DNA of 64,000 nucleotides from Pollenia angustigena (taxonomy: Eukaryota; Arthropoda; Insecta; Diptera; Polleniidae): NCBI GenBank assembly GCA_930367215.1, contig OV884059.1, positions 153,634,511 through 153,698,510 on the forward strand. Reading direction: 5' to 3'. Position 1 is the first letter of the stretch, and every line of letters starts with the position of its first letter. Of the stretch, positions 1 through 12,049 are shown one piece after another. Below the pieces are notes generated by a model, which was given only the letters and a program-made list of their open reading frames with translations, ran no database searches and was not told where the DNA came from. Position numbers and translations under genes: made by a program.

Positions 1-304
1 AAGATGAGCAGCAAGATTCTTGAAGCAACGTAGGTAAGTTTCATATCATTGAGCCTGTGATGCGGTCAGGACCGGGAGATTTTTTAATGTTGACATTTTC
101 TTTCGCTGATTTTACTTGGGTGAATTTAAATTTTATTGGATCGTTAACTGTATCAGGAATAATTGGACGACAGGAACAAGTATCAGCATCATGGGGCGTG
201 AAACTTTCTCCAAGTGGCTTGCAACATTTATTTTTTCATTTGTGTTTTTGGGCCAGGTACGGTTTTCCAGTCTTAGCGGAGATTCGTAGGTTATAGGGCA
301 TTGC
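1..304 (-). pseudogene. Jockey-type retrotransposon fragment (start of RT region)
   Basis: Read on the minus strand, this matches the element at 34618-34930 over its whole length. It encodes the segment just before the reverse transcriptase core, including the SPGPDRITGSM-like stretch (bases 40-75), where the better copy has SPGLDRITGSM. Small indels and a stop break the frame, so it is dead. The 5' side of the copy ends near 304; the 3' side runs off the left edge, so no target duplication can be checked. Identity to the 34.6 kb copy is visible base by base but lower than between the other two copies, suggesting an older insertion. Confidence 0.85.
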
Positions 305-2094
305 ATAAGAAAAGTGACAGTTTAGGATTGTTTGATATTTTAAACTCAGGATGTTTAATTTACCACTATTTAATCCATCTTTTACATCTAAGAAAAATGT
401 TCAAGATTTTACTATTGTTTAATATTTAAACTTTTGATAGCTTCCCTATTCCTTTCACCACTACTGTAACCTGTGTCAATATTTAAAGATCCGTGGAAAA
501 AATACAAAACTGCTACTCACATGAGTATTATTTGTTTAACATTCTTTTTATTTTTCGTAAATTTTTTTTCAACTTTCGAGCACAATTCTTTATTTTGTTT
601 GTTTCTCGTATTTTGCATAACAATCCAGAGATAAAAAAACCTCAAAAAATTCAAGCGAAAAACTGACAAACAAAAAAAAAAAAAAAAAAAAATAGAATAA
701 AAAGGATTTAAATAAAATTAACAACAAAAACGGCAGACCAGCAGTGGCAGTTTAAAAGAAAACAACGGAAGGAGGCAACCAACCGTTTACAAACACAAAT
801 GACTTAAGGACTCTGGAGGATACCAGATATTTTTTCCGTTTTTGCACAAAAAGTAAAAAAATAATAAATAAGACAACAAACAGCAACAATGAATATTTGA
901 TTTTGGGATTTTTCCACTACAAAATTCACAAATTTAAATAAACAAAGAAAAAAGGTGGCAAAAAGTTAAATGAAAAACTTTTTTCTTCTTCATAAAAATT
1001 TGTTTTTCTCACTGGTTTTTTACTTAAACAACAGGAAAATTATGCAGCCATTAGTATTTTGAATTGTATTTTTAATAAAATGTATGTTAATGAAGGACAA
1101 TTGTCTGGAAGAATTAAACTTTGTTATAATTTGTTAGAAAAAAAGTCTATCTTCTAAACATTTTAGTTTCTTTTCTTGTGTGCTTCAAAGTTCTACACCA
1201 GAGATGGTAAACGGTATCGAAACACGTATTTTATACGTATTACGTCCGAGAAAAGAAAAACTCTATATTTCGACAACTCGCTTATTCATTTCTTGTAGGG
1301 TAGTCATTAGTGCACTTTTGAAAACGGAATAGTGCCAAAAATAAACGTACAATTGTATCCAGATAATCAACCCTGTTTTAAAAATTTTTCTAAAAACATT
1401 TTAATGTAAAAAAAGTTTTTAGCTACTGAAATAGTAATTGCGTTAATTAAACAACGATTAGGGAAATAACAAAATTTGTGCATTTTTGTGGATTTTTCAA
1501 CGGATATTTTGTGGTAAACAAAATGAAGGCATTAATTTTCGAAATGTTTTAAAGTAAAATCATAAGTTTTTGTTTAAACGTAAAATTTGGCAATTTTTTT
1601 CTTTTAATTAGATTGTGTTGTTAAAGTTTTTATACATATCGTCATTTGCTGCAGCATTTTCATTATTCAAAAACTCCTAATTGCCGATTTCACCAATTTA
1701 CTTAAGTATAAGTTGATGTTTTAAAGTCGTTTTTCATGTCAAATACAAATTAAATTATACAAAAAACTATAGTTAAATATGAATTGATATTTAAATAAAA
1801 TTGGTGAAATAAACCATAATTCATAGTAATAGTAAGATATTGTAAACTTAACTCTTGATAGAAAAGCATTATTTTTCCATTATGGTGTGGTAAATTTAAG
1901 ACTTTAAAGTCATTTTATGTTAAACTAATATTTTTGATTTATGACAATATTGCAGCAAATGAGCGATATGTATTTGTAAAGATTTGTTTTTATGTTTTAA
2001 AAGTTAAATGATTTTGTGGTTTCTGTGCTTCGTTTTCGATATTGGAGATTTTGTTTTTTCCTTTTGTATTTGTTTACTGAAGATTTTTTCAAAT
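305..2094. other. AT-rich unassigned stretch
   Basis: No coding sequence, clear TIR pair or RNA gene was seen. It holds a run of about 20 A at 672-692 and many short A/T tracts. It may be intergenic or intronic. Confidence 0.6.
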
Positions 2095-2795
2095 TAAGGT
2101 GTCATTAACAGTTTTGGCGTGTTTTACAACTTATTTTCTTTGTTTGATATTTTATGCATTTTACTGTATTTCTAGACTTTCAAGGTTTTCAGTATATTGG
2201 TCGAAACTCGGGTACAGATTCACTGATTCAACTGATTTAAGTACCAACGTGTTAAGGAAGAAATTTTCCATTACCTGGGGTTATAAAACTTGGACTCAGG
2301 AAGAGCTATAGTTCCCGAAAATTAGTATTTTTTTAAATAAAATTTATGTTTTGGTCATAATTTTTTTGTATGTGAACCGATTTTTCAGAAATATGTTCTA
2401 CTAAAGATTTCCGATCTTTTTGTATATAAGGCGTATCCATAGGTCATATGACAGTCCAACAATTCAAGTATTTAAATAACTTTTCATGTTTTCTGTACGG
2501 GAGGTACTACGCCCACTTCTTCAATCCCGCCCACCCTGTGATGCTGTGTATTGATAACCTAAATATTTGTACGTAATTTGGAAACTTTGGCTATTCCCGT
2601 TCTCCAGATATACAGAAAAAAAATTAAAACAACAAGGGATTTTTGGGAAAAATTTGAGCCGACCGATCTGTCTGATTTTCAATAGCAAGAAATGGTGGAC
2701 TATATGTGACATAAATGTAAAGCAACCTAGCCGCTATCATGTCTGGAGTCTCCGGAAAACACATATCAAACGTAAGACGGACAGACGGATATCAT
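2095..2795 (+). repeat. Dispersed non-coding repeat, copy 1
   Basis: About 600 bp here match 44130-44785 in the same orientation. Shared blocks include ACGTGTTAARGAAGAAATTT, GGCGTAWCCATAGGTCATAT and CATGTCTGGAGTCTCCGG, ending with GTAAGACGGACAGACGGAT. In the second copy this sequence leads into an end reading GGTGAAGGGTATA, so the repeat is probably the inside of a DNA element with TATACCCTTCACC ends. Here those ends are missing. The short reading frames in it are not conserved between the copies. Confidence 0.7.
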
Positions 2796-3072
2796 ATTCA
2801 TATTCGATTTTTAAATATCTTAAGACTTTCTTTAATTTCGATTGTTTTCAATGTTTTGACGGGTTTTCGCATTTGCTTTTTTTTTTTTAATTTAGTTGTT
2901 TTTTGTTCTGCTGTTTGCTTTCATTTCAAATTTGTAAGATTTTAATTTTATTTGATTGTTCTAGTTTTCAATTAATTTTGGTTAATGATTTATTTTTCAT
3001 ATTAAGCGTTTTTCCAAATAAGCTGTTTGTTTCGATTGGAAGACCAGATTTTAATTTATTAATTAAATGTTA

Positions 3073-3182
3073 GTTTGGGTTCACACTATGAAAGTATTCT
3101 TTCAGAAGGTCTGCGTTTATTGATGAGAGGGAAGAGAATAATAGGGCGCTCTCTTTCCCTCTTTCATAGTGTGAACTCAGAC
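3073..3182. mobile_element. 110 bp palindromic MITE
   Basis: The arms GTTTGGGTTCACACTATGAA and the complement of TTCATAGTGTGAACTCAGAC match at 18 of 20 bases, and the match continues two bases further. The flanks are TTA on the left and TAA on the right, a near match to the 3 bp duplications of other MITEs here. No coding capacity. Confidence 0.7.
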
Positions 3183-3548
3183 TAATGATTTTAGTAACGT
3201 TTCTTAAAGATTCTTATAACATTTATAATATTTTTCGACTTTGTCCCAAGCGATTAAGCGATTTTTTTTAATTTAATACAATTTTACAAATTTTGGTTTT
3301 TTATAAATCTTTTTTCTTTGATTAAGTTTAAATTTAATTAATTTTATCAATATTACTTATTAATCGACCTCTTTCTTGAATTTTAATTATTTTCTTAGAA
3401 TTGATCTAAACAGGCTTTCAAGGTCATTTGTATTTAAATAAAAGATTATTAAATTATATTTCCATCCTACGTTTCGTTGGTATTTCCTAACTTCATCTGG
3501 GATTTTAGTTTATTAAATCTGGCAACGACACAAAACAAAAATAACATA

Positions 3549-3952
3549 ATAGTGGTATTCACACCGAACTTGTTAATTTGTTACTCTGTAGTTTGTTAAT
3601 TTGTTAAAGTTACCAACTGTGAACGAACCCCTTTTTGAAACTTTGTTATTCTTGTTACTTTAAAATAAAAAAATCATTTAATTGACATACTCTCAATGTA
3701 CACGAAAATTGCCAAAACTCAAATATTTTTTTAAAAATGTAACACAAATGACTTTTTTATTATATAAATTTAGAAACTGCAACAGTTGATTGATGATTGA
3801 GTTACCGACTAACAACTATTTTATCAGGGGTGTCGTGTCGTTAATTTGTTAAATGTTAATCCGGCAGCGCGTTAAATATACAAAAACAAAATCCGTGTAA
3901 AAAAGTAACGATTAACGACTAACAAACTAACAAGCTCGGTGTGAATACCAAT
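3549..3952. mobile_element. ~400 bp MITE with TGGTATTCACACCG ends
   Basis: TIRs read TGGTATTCACACCGAACTTG on the left and TGGTATTCACACCGAGCTTG on the complemented right end, 19 of 20 identical, and the similarity continues through GTTA blocks. The exact boundary is uncertain; a TA duplication is possible. The interior is AT-rich and non-coding. Confidence 0.7.
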
Positions 3953-4418
3953 ATTATTTAGAAACAACGATAATAAAGTTCCACATTACAATAACCAAAC
4001 TTACATTCAAACTTTGTTAAATTTACATTTTATTATAAAAAACACACAAGTTTTACAACATAAAACACGAAATTGTTATAAATTAATTAAAAAATAAAAA
4101 ATTAAATATCACAGGTTGTTATTGTTAATGTATCACAGTTGAACTAAAACTAAATTATGTATTGCGATTGTGTAATTTGCATTTGTGCCGTCTTTATCCT
4201 CCTTTCTATTTATTGCGTTGTTTGATTTTTCCTGTATACGAAGACTTCCAAGAGTGTATCGTTTGTTTGTGTTTTTCTCTCTGTTTAATATTTTAACTCC
4301 TTCAATATCAATATAGTGTCCAGTATCAAAACAATGCGTTGACCAAGGTATATTTACACAAGGTAAACTCGTTGGCCCATATGTTTGTCAGCGGATTACC
4401 CCTAGTTGGTACCTTAAC

Positions 4419-5652
4419 CAGGGTTACCGTTGGAAATTTTCAAAAAGGGCCACAAAAAGGGGATTTTCCAGAAAAAGGGGTCAAAAAAGGGTATTTCAAT
4501 AAAAAAAGGGTCAAGTTTTTTATAAGCAGTATTTCCCATTTTAATGAACATAATAAGACCAAGTTTTTTTATAAGCAAACAAAAAAATAATATTTCAGGT
4601 AGGAAGAGCTCAAAAAACTTGATTTTTTTATGGAATACTCCGTCCTGTTTTAAACACCTACCAAAAATTTAATCCTTTTCATTATAGCTAATTTTTTCAT
4701 ACATTTTATGTAATTTTCCGATTTAGCGATGTCAAATAAATTTTAGTGTTTGTTTTAAATTTTGCTATCGTTCGCGAGTTGTAACCATTTCTCGATTAAA
4801 GCGATTTTTTCCTGTAAGTGTCCGATTTTTTAAAGTATTTACGATTTTTAACAAATATAAGACTTTGCTTTCATACCGCTTTTACCAAATATTTGGGAAT
4901 TTCCGCTAATTGAGCAATGTTTACCTCTTGTTTTCATTCCTGATAGGGCACTCTCAACACTGTCGATTCAAAAGGGGGCGAAAAGTTCAATACCTTTTGT
5001 TATTATTAAGGGCGAATTTTTTTGAATAAAACATGGTACTGTTTAAGAGAGCAAAACACCAAATTGCATTTTTTTAATAAAATGTCAAATTTTTGTTTTA
5101 AAAAGAAACCACCGTAAAAAATAACAAATATTTATATCGCACTTGTTCAACAATACTGTATTATTTCAAAATTTTAAAATTTTCAGTAGAAGCAAAACAA
5201 TTTCTTTACAAAAAAGTGGACAAAATAGCTCGATAGTTTTACAGTGGTTAGATATGAATAATACCTGTCGACTATTTCAAAAAAGTGAAAAACTAAAAAT
5301 TTTTAGTTAATACAGTATTGTTGAATAGGTGCGATATGAGTTATGTTTGCTTTAAGGGAAATTGTACTTTACTATCAAAAATCAAGGAGAGGAAAGCATG
5401 GAATTGTAAGTTTATACTTTGAGTCTGTTCCATATCAAGCAATGCTTATTTCAAAAACATTTGTTTAGCACTTCTGTTACGCAGTGTTGACAAAAAACAA
5501 AATGTGAGAGCAATTTCCAAAAAAGGGTCAAAAAGTGTCACATAATAGGTGATAATGATACAAAAGTATAATTTAAAAAAAGGGTCATAAAAGGTATCAA
5601 CACCGTCGAAAAAGGGTAAAATTGATACTTTAGTATCACAACGGTAACGCTT
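4419..5652. mobile_element. hAT-like element nested in the previous one
   Basis: Ends CAGGGTTACCGTTG and AAGCGTTACCGTTG (complement of the right end) match at 12 of 14 positions. A perfect 8 bp duplication ACCTTAAC lies at 4411-4418 and 5653-5660. Both ends carry copies of AAAAAGGG(TCA) in the same strand orientation (4443-4520 and 5518-5620), resembling subterminal transposase-binding repeats. No transposase frame survives. Confidence 0.75.
5131..5340. mobile_element. Innermost palindromic MITE
   Basis: ATATCGCACTTGTTCAACAA and the complement of the right arm ATATCGCACCTATTCAACAA form inverted arms of about 30 bp, continuing as TACTGTATTA on both sides. It lies inside the nested hAT-like element, making a third layer. 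The target duplication could not be decided. Confidence 0.65.
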
Positions 5653-5809
5653 ACCTTAACGTCAAATTTCGTGTATATGAGAAAAAATTTGTACATGTGT
5701 GCGTTAAATTGTTTTTGTTTTATATGAAGACAATTTGGTACCTTTTATAGAGCAGCATGTATACACTCCCAAATGAGTCTACCTTGTGTAAATATACCTT
5801 GGCGTTGAC

Positions 5810-7632
5810 AATTCTGTTCTTAATTTCTGTTTGTTTATGTCAGTTTCATGCTCTGCTCTTCTCGTGCCTAAGCTTCGTTTAGTCGTCCCTATGTATATTT
5901 TCCCACACGTTTCGTCTTTTAATTAATTAATTTTAGCGTGTTTTTTTTTAATTATTTGGTTACGTTTTTTTTTGAGTTACTGATTTTTACGAATTTGTTA
6001 TATTAAAAAAAATCATTTTGAGTTTTAAACTTAAGAGCCTTTTCCTAATTTGTGTGTCGTCTCGATTTTACATTTTTGTTTTAGTACTTTTTTCCAATTT
6101 TGGTGCTTTTTCCTATTAGGTATTTTCTTTTTAAATTATTTGATTGTAACTATGTACTAGATTTCTTTCAAGTTTCTCTACAATTCCCACTTATGTATTC
6201 GTTGTTATCCCATTCGGTCATCGTTTGTCGCTTTAATTCTAATTACCGCAATTGATTACGCATTTACTTGTGGTTTGTTGTTGTGGTCGTTCAAACTTTT
6301 TTGTTTGTTTGTTTAATTTTTTTTTGTTGCAGTCTTATATACATATTTTTTTATTTAATAAAATTTTCAATCCATAAATGAAACCAGCTTTCTAAACACG
6401 TTTTTATTGAATTGAAAACTAAAGAAAAAATAAAAAAAAGATCGTAATCAAAACAATAAATGCAATATACGTGTTTACGATTGCCAACAAAGTTTTTTCT
6501 CGCATTTTGTACGTTTTACTGCAGTTTGTGGCATCAAGACAAAAATATTATTAAAACCTGTATTGTTGCTGCAACAAGTCACGCCATTATCGTCATCTTG
6601 AGGCAGGGGTATGCCAAAAAAAGATTTAACTAGAAAAAAAAGGTTTTTGCTAAAGATAAACTGGAAAAAAAATCGCTTAAATTCTAATTTAACTATAACT
6701 TTATAGTTATTTTTAAATAATTGTTAATTATAAATTTTAAATTTTGCTTAGTTAAATCAACAATTAATTTTTGCTTAAATTTATTGTTTTAATTTTTTTT
6801 TTCTTTAGATATTTTTGCTTTTAAAAAAGATTAAACCACAAAATTTGTTTACTTTTAAATTAAACATGATTGATGGCTTTCAATCGTGTTTCAGTTTTCT
6901 GCTGATTAGTCAGTCAGTCCGTCACAAATTTTGTTGTGTTCGTTACAAATTGATTTCCTTTTCTTTTTGTCACGAAAGTTTTTCGAAGTTTGTAAAACAG
7001 TTTGTCAAACTACAAACTGTTTGTGGCACGTAAGAAAATTGTGTGCATAAATTTATGGTGGTAGAAATGAAAGGTGATTTCTTTGATTATAAGTTAATCT
7101 AGATTTTGATCTAAAAAACAAAAAAAAAAAAAAAAAATAAGGGATATAAATTGCTTTAAAGGTGGCTACGGTAAATCATGGTATTGACAACATGAATAGT
7201 TACTAAATTGCGATTTATAAAAGTAATGAGTGATTATTTATGAGGTCGTTTTTTAATACATATTTTTTTTATTTAAAAGCATAAAGTCCTTTTCTTTATT
7301 CAGTTTTAGCGATGTTTTTAGTTCCAGAGAATTTCTTTATGTCATATTCGATTTAAGCGATTTTTTTACTTAAGATTGCTTTCTGTACAATTTCGCGATT
7401 TTCATTCAACAATAATGATTTTTTTGATGAAATTGTTAAATTATTTTCTTTCTCAGGATTATGTTTAACTTTTGTCGATTTTAAATTTCATTTCTGCCAA
7501 AATTGCTTGTTATGTAATTTTTAATGAGTATTTTTATTTTTTATAGACTTTTTTGTTTCAGTTCAGTTAATTTCTAGTTTTATTGAAGAAACATTTATTG
7601 ATTTTAACTTGTTTAGTTTTTTAATTGACTAA
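5810..7632. other. AT-rich unassigned stretch
   Basis: Long T-rich tracts, an A run near 7120-7137 and no clear element ends. The reading frame at 6815-7033 is low-complexity and shows no recognisable domain. Confidence 0.55.
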
Positions 7633-7899
7633 ATGCCCAACCATAATATGCATAGCCATGTCTAACCTCCGGTCAAAAATTAACAAAAAGTCTCTCAATG
7701 TATTTAAAATACAAAAATAATATCAACAAACATTTGATTCCGTATGGAATGTGCGATCGGTTTCGCACTTTGCTTAAGCAAATGACAGTTGCATAAAATT
7801 TGTCAAAAAGTTTCATTAAGTTCATTATGGTCTGCCTCACATCATAAACATGTATTCGTACATTTGCTTAAGCCACTTAAGCACATTATGGTTGGGCCT
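7633..7899. mobile_element. 267 bp MITE, TAA duplication
   Basis: The left end ATGCCCAACCATAAT and the complemented right end AGGCCCAACCATAAT match at 13 of 15 bases. TAA is duplicated at 7630-7632 and 7900-7902. The interior is non-coding. This matches PIF/Harbinger-type MITEs. Confidence 0.8.
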
Positions 7900-7902
7900 T
7901 AA

Positions 7903-8610
7903 GCGTTTTCTTTTAAGTTTTATAGATTTTTTTTTTGTAAAAAATTGTCGTTCTGTTTGATCTTTTTTAATATGAAAGTTTTAGATTTTTCTTACTGTTT
8001 TTTGGGTTTTTGCAAACTTTTTTAATTTTATAGAAATAAGTTTTTCTTTTTTTGGATTTATAGACGTTTTTAATTTTAGGCCCAGGACAGAAGCAGAAAC
8101 ACAATTGCAACGAAACTGCAACTTCTAGTTATTTTTGAGTTTCCGTTGAGTTTATGACATAGAATCCTTTGAGAGGCGACACTATTGATGCAGGCTTGAA
8201 ACGTATTTTAAATCAGTTGCATTGAAATCGTTCCGCGGAAAACTTATGTTTGCATTTCAGTTTATTATCTTCACAATGTAGGGATTTTGGATACATTCCT
8301 ACACTGAGAACAATATCAAGTTATTCTTTTAACCCTCTCTCTTTGTCAAAGATTCAAATGAATGGCCACAACTTATTTACCACTTGAATAAGACATGTTG
8401 CAGACGTCTGTTCTCAAAGAAAACTAAAATTATTGCAATAATTTCACAGCATAATTTCACCGCTCTATACTGTCGCTGTCATAAAAAAAAATACTGAAGG
8501 GAAGTCTAGACGATCTATTAACGTAAGTGTGTGAACATGTAGAGCCAAAAAAACAAATGCTTCGCTTAGTAAAAGTGCTGATTAAAAAAATACTCTCAAA
8601 ACACTACAGT
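7903..8610. other. Unassigned AT-rich stretch
   Basis: T-rich DNA followed from 8085 by slightly more mixed sequence (GGCCCAGGACAGAAGCAG). No partner end was found for it, and no coding evidence. Confidence 0.45.
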
Positions 8611-9039
8611 ACACGCAGAGAAAAAACATGTTTTAATATGGTCACCTCCAACAAAACTATTTTAAAGAACATTTTCAACATATTATGTTTCATTTTACCA
8701 TATTATTGTCACCGACAACCATATTATGGTTAAATACAACCATATTATGGTTGCCTCTAAAATTGTTATGGCAAAATACGACAATAATATGTTTTCAAAT
8801 TCACAATAGTATTTTCCTCTTTTCTTAGAGCAACATGCTTTGGTTCAACCATGCTATTATAATTATGTTTGGAGGTAACTATAATATGGTTGTGGCTTCT
8901 TGATGAAGGACTAATTTTACCATAATATGGTTGTCGGTGACAATAATATGGTAAAATGAAACATAATATGTTGAACATTTTCTTTAAAAATAGTTTTGTT
9001 GGAGGTGACCATATTAAAACATGTTTTTACTCTGTGTGT
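8611..9039. mobile_element. Foldback element with ~120 bp arms
   Basis: The left arm from ACACGCAGAGAAAAAACATG (8611) is mirrored by the right arm ending ACATGTTTTTACTCTGTGTG (9019-9038). The arms match almost continuously for about 120 bp, with blocks such as GGTCACCTCCAACAAAACTA. AGT flanks both sides (8608-8610 and 9040-9042). The middle contains further copies of CCATATTATGGTT. The ends resemble the ACACACAGAAAA ends of the long repeats at 41.2 and 50.9 kb. Frames inside the arms are mirror artefacts. Confidence 0.8.
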
Positions 9040-9146
9040 AGTGGCCCATATTTTCTTACTTGATTTTTAATGTGAATTTAGGATATGTGTGAACGTTGTG
9101 TACCACAGGTTGTATGTTGCTTCAATCTTTTACAAAAAAAGACTAC

Positions 9147-9521
9147 GCCTTACTAAACAAGAGCGGAAAGCGTTTTCTAGCTGTCAAAAATTCTCATGCC
9201 CATACGATTTGTATAAAGCATCCCTAAACAGCGCGGCGTCAACGCTTTACATTTGGAAAATCCGATTTTAAACAGCGCATTTAATAGTCACGTTGGCCGC
9301 TATTGTTAATAAATAATGGCAATTTAGCTATTTTTTTTTAACAATCTAGCGGTTTTTTCTCTTCTTTTTATTTCTATGTATTATGTGGGTTTTATTAAAC
9401 AAGAAAGTTAAAACTACTGTTTGTGGCACAACGTTGACGCTCTTGTTCAGGTATGGCATATCAGCGTAAAATATAAGCAGAAGAAAACGTTCCGCCTTCC
9501 GCTCTTGTTTAGGTACGGCTG
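9147..9521. repeat. Repeat family E, copy 1 (uninterrupted)
   Basis: It contains TACTAAACAAGAGCGGAA near 9153 and the inverse TTCCGCTCTTGTTTAGGTAC near 9500, an inverted pair. The block GCGTTTTCTAGCTGTCAAAA through GCGGCGTCAACGCTTT is shared with 37897-38685. Here it has no insertions, so it shows the ancestral empty sites of two elements inserted in copy 2. Confidence 0.6.
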
Positions 9522-9524
9522 TTA

Positions 9525-10405
9525 CACATTAAGGGCGAAAATTGCAACAACAATTCTTCGGAAACAAATTTTTTGTAGGCGTACACCACATACCACACAC
9601 AAATGAACATCATAAATTCTCGCAGACTACACAAGTTTTTTTTTTGCAAATACTAGGAGTATAGGCAAACAGTGTTTACTGTATTGAAAGGTTTTGAACG
9701 AAACAAATAGTGTCCGGAGTATATTTCTGCAATTTTTTTTGGAGCTCTCAGTTTTTTTTTTGGCGATTTTAAAACGTTTTCATATTATGTTTACCAAATT
9801 AAATCTACGATTTTTTCATATTAGAGATTTTTATTCAATAAGTGATTTTTTTTAACATTTTTGTCTTTAAGGTTTTTAAAGAGTTTTGGTTGTTAGTCAG
9901 TAATTTTAGAGCGATATTTTCCTATACTTACGAATTTCTTAAGTTTTAGCGTTTTTAATATTTTTCTTACATTTTTAATTTCAATGATTATTTTTTATTG
10001 ATTTATTTTTTTAAAGAATTTTTGTTATTTTTTGACTTTTCAATATAAGAGCTTTTTTCTAGTTTTAGCGATTTTCCAATTTTTTTTTTTAGCGATTTTT
10101 AAATATTTTATTTTGTATGTTATTTTTTCGATTTCAGGAATACATATTAAATTTGAGAGGTTTTACTATTTTTGCGACGATTTTTTTATATAAAGCGAAA
10201 AGGGTGAGTTTTTTAGAATAAAACAAGCCACCCTTTTGGGGAGCAAAATTTTTAAGAAACAGACTCCAAATTGCATTTTTTTTTTAAATAAAATGTCACA
10301 CTTTTTTGTAGAAAAGAAAACACCATAAGATTTTTAAAACATTTTATATTTTTTTATAATTTTTGGAATTTTGTTTTAAGTTTTAGTTTTTTTTTAAGAA
10401 TTCAT
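9525..10405. other. AT-rich stretch with a shared repeat block
   Basis: Mostly T-rich. At 10240-10335 it contains a block (ACAAGCCACCCTTTT, AAATAAAATGTCACA, GAAAAGAAAACACCAT) also found at 63855-63923 and, more diverged, at 5025-5105. Ends are not visible here. Confidence 0.5.
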
Positions 10406-10407
10406 AG

Positions 10408-10495
10408 ATTCATTACGGCATTCGAAATTCATCGAAATTTCCTTTAAAACAGTGTTGCAATTGCGATCGGTATCGAATTCCATAGTTGGCCCCCT
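10408..10495. mobile_element. Degraded short palindrome, GGGGCCAAYTA family
   Basis: TTACGGCATTCGAAATTCAT at the left is loosely inverse to the right end, whose complement reads GGGGGCCAACTATGGAATTC. The same kind of end is seen in the better copies at 22157-22387 and 33310-33402. It is diverged and has no clear duplication. Confidence 0.4.
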
Positions 10496-10798
10496 TCATA
10501 TTTTGGCAATATTCTAAAATCTTTAGTCTTGGCATTATTTTAAGCGATTAGTTGTAGCAATTTCTCTTCGATTTCAGCGACTTAATTTTATTTTGGCGAT
10601 TTTTCCAATTCAAATTTCAATATGATTTTTTTTTTAAATATTTTTTTAAATTTAATTTGAGCGATTTAATATTTTTTTTTTTAATTTGGCGATTTTACAG
10701 ATTTTTGGCAAATTTTGGTTTTTTTTCAAATATTTTACGCAATATTTAAGAGTTTATTGATTTAAGTGTTTAACTGTTTGCAAATGTAAAGTTTTATT

Positions 10799-10951
10799 AG
10801 CGGAGTTTAATATTTTAATTGCAAAGAGAAAATGCAAAGTATCGTAGCACTATTTTAATTAAATCTAACGGAAACTATGTGTATTTTGTTGTTGGATTTA
10901 ACAAAGGAGCTACGATATTTTGCATTAGTAAGAATAAGATTAAACTCCGCT
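10799..10951. mobile_element. 153 bp MITE, ATT duplication
   Basis: TIRs begin AGCGGAGTTTAAT on both sides, and GCTACGATA/TATCGTAGC blocks mirror further in. ATT is duplicated at 10796-10798 and 10952-10954. Non-coding. Confidence 0.75.
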
Positions 10952-10954
10952 ATT

Positions 10955-12049
10955 GATTTTCCTCCAATTTAAAATTTCAATTCTAAATATTTAATTTTTA
11001 TTTGCCCCAAAAAAATCACCATCTACTCTTTTTGCCATAAAACACTTCGTTTTTAACTAATAATTTCATCACCTTGTCAATTTACTTTGAATATTTTTAT
11101 TTTTAATGGCCTCCATAAGAAATAAAAAGAAAATTACCCACCATCGCTCTTCCTCTAATAAGCGAAATGAAAATCACACAATTTCGTATGAACTGAAACT
11201 CATAATTCAGTAAACTCCTCATAAAACAACACATTCATCATGTGTTGAATGTAACAATCAACACCTTTCCATCTGTTGCCGCTTAAAAAGAACATGCCAC
11301 ATCAAACACATGCATGTTCTTGTAAACAATAATAATGTAGCACTTGCTACTCACACACAAAACCTCCTTTCTTGTTTCACTCTTCTTGTGGTTTCGCCAA
11401 ACAATTTCTCTATTTTTAAGTGATTTTTTTTTTTTGGACGGGAGGAAAGAGAACGCTCATAAAAAGTTAAACTGAAAGAAGCAAAATAATATTATTTGCT
11501 CTAATTATAAATATGTAAATATGTTTTTCATATTTCTTGTTTTGCTATTATGTTTTTTTTTTAGTTTTTTGTTATTTTAATATTCACTTGAACTTTGTAT
11601 AAATTAAAATGAATAAATAAATACAACACCATTTCCAATGCTATTCAGCCTTTAGCCAAATAATTTGCTCTACAGCTTTCATTTTATATCGAGCATTTCA
11701 AATTTCAATTCATTTTGATAATTATTAGAACATAAACTTTTGGTAGACAATATTTTATCAATTCGATATCAAACTGTTATCAATTGTGATTCTCAAATAA
11801 AAAAAAAAATAAACTTGACAACACTAAAGCAAAAAATAAATGGAAACATTAAGAAATGGCGATTATATTTGGCCAGAAACTTTTGAAGATCAGAATATTT
11901 TCAAGATGTGATCGATTTGTAAATACTTTCATCGCCTGTGTATCGTTGGCTGAGGTATTCTACGTTTCCCATCTATATAAAATAACCGAACGTAAATTTA
12001 AAGAAAAGAGGCGCAATTTTGTCTTAACGTGTATTTAGGGAGCCTCCCA
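10955..12049. other. AT-rich unassigned stretch
   Basis: No gene or element ends recognised. The frame at 11856-12038 has no known domain. Confidence 0.5.

Larger units (their letters stand above)
4344..5801. mobile_element. hAT-like non-autonomous element (outer layer)
   Basis: The ends read CAAGGTATATTTACACAAGG on both sides in inverted orientation, and similarity extends to about 27 bp with one mismatch. The element is flanked by a perfect 8 bp duplication GCGTTGAC (4336-4343 and 5802-5809). An 8 bp duplication and ends beginning CA are typical of hAT elements. No transposase is present. Nearly all the interior is a second inserted element, so the outer element was originally only about 220 bp. 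Confidence 0.85.

Noticed and set aside
8527..8978. Matching plus and minus frames (ILCFILPYYCHRQPYYG on both strands)
   Set aside because: They arise because the foldback arms are mirror images; not a gene pair.
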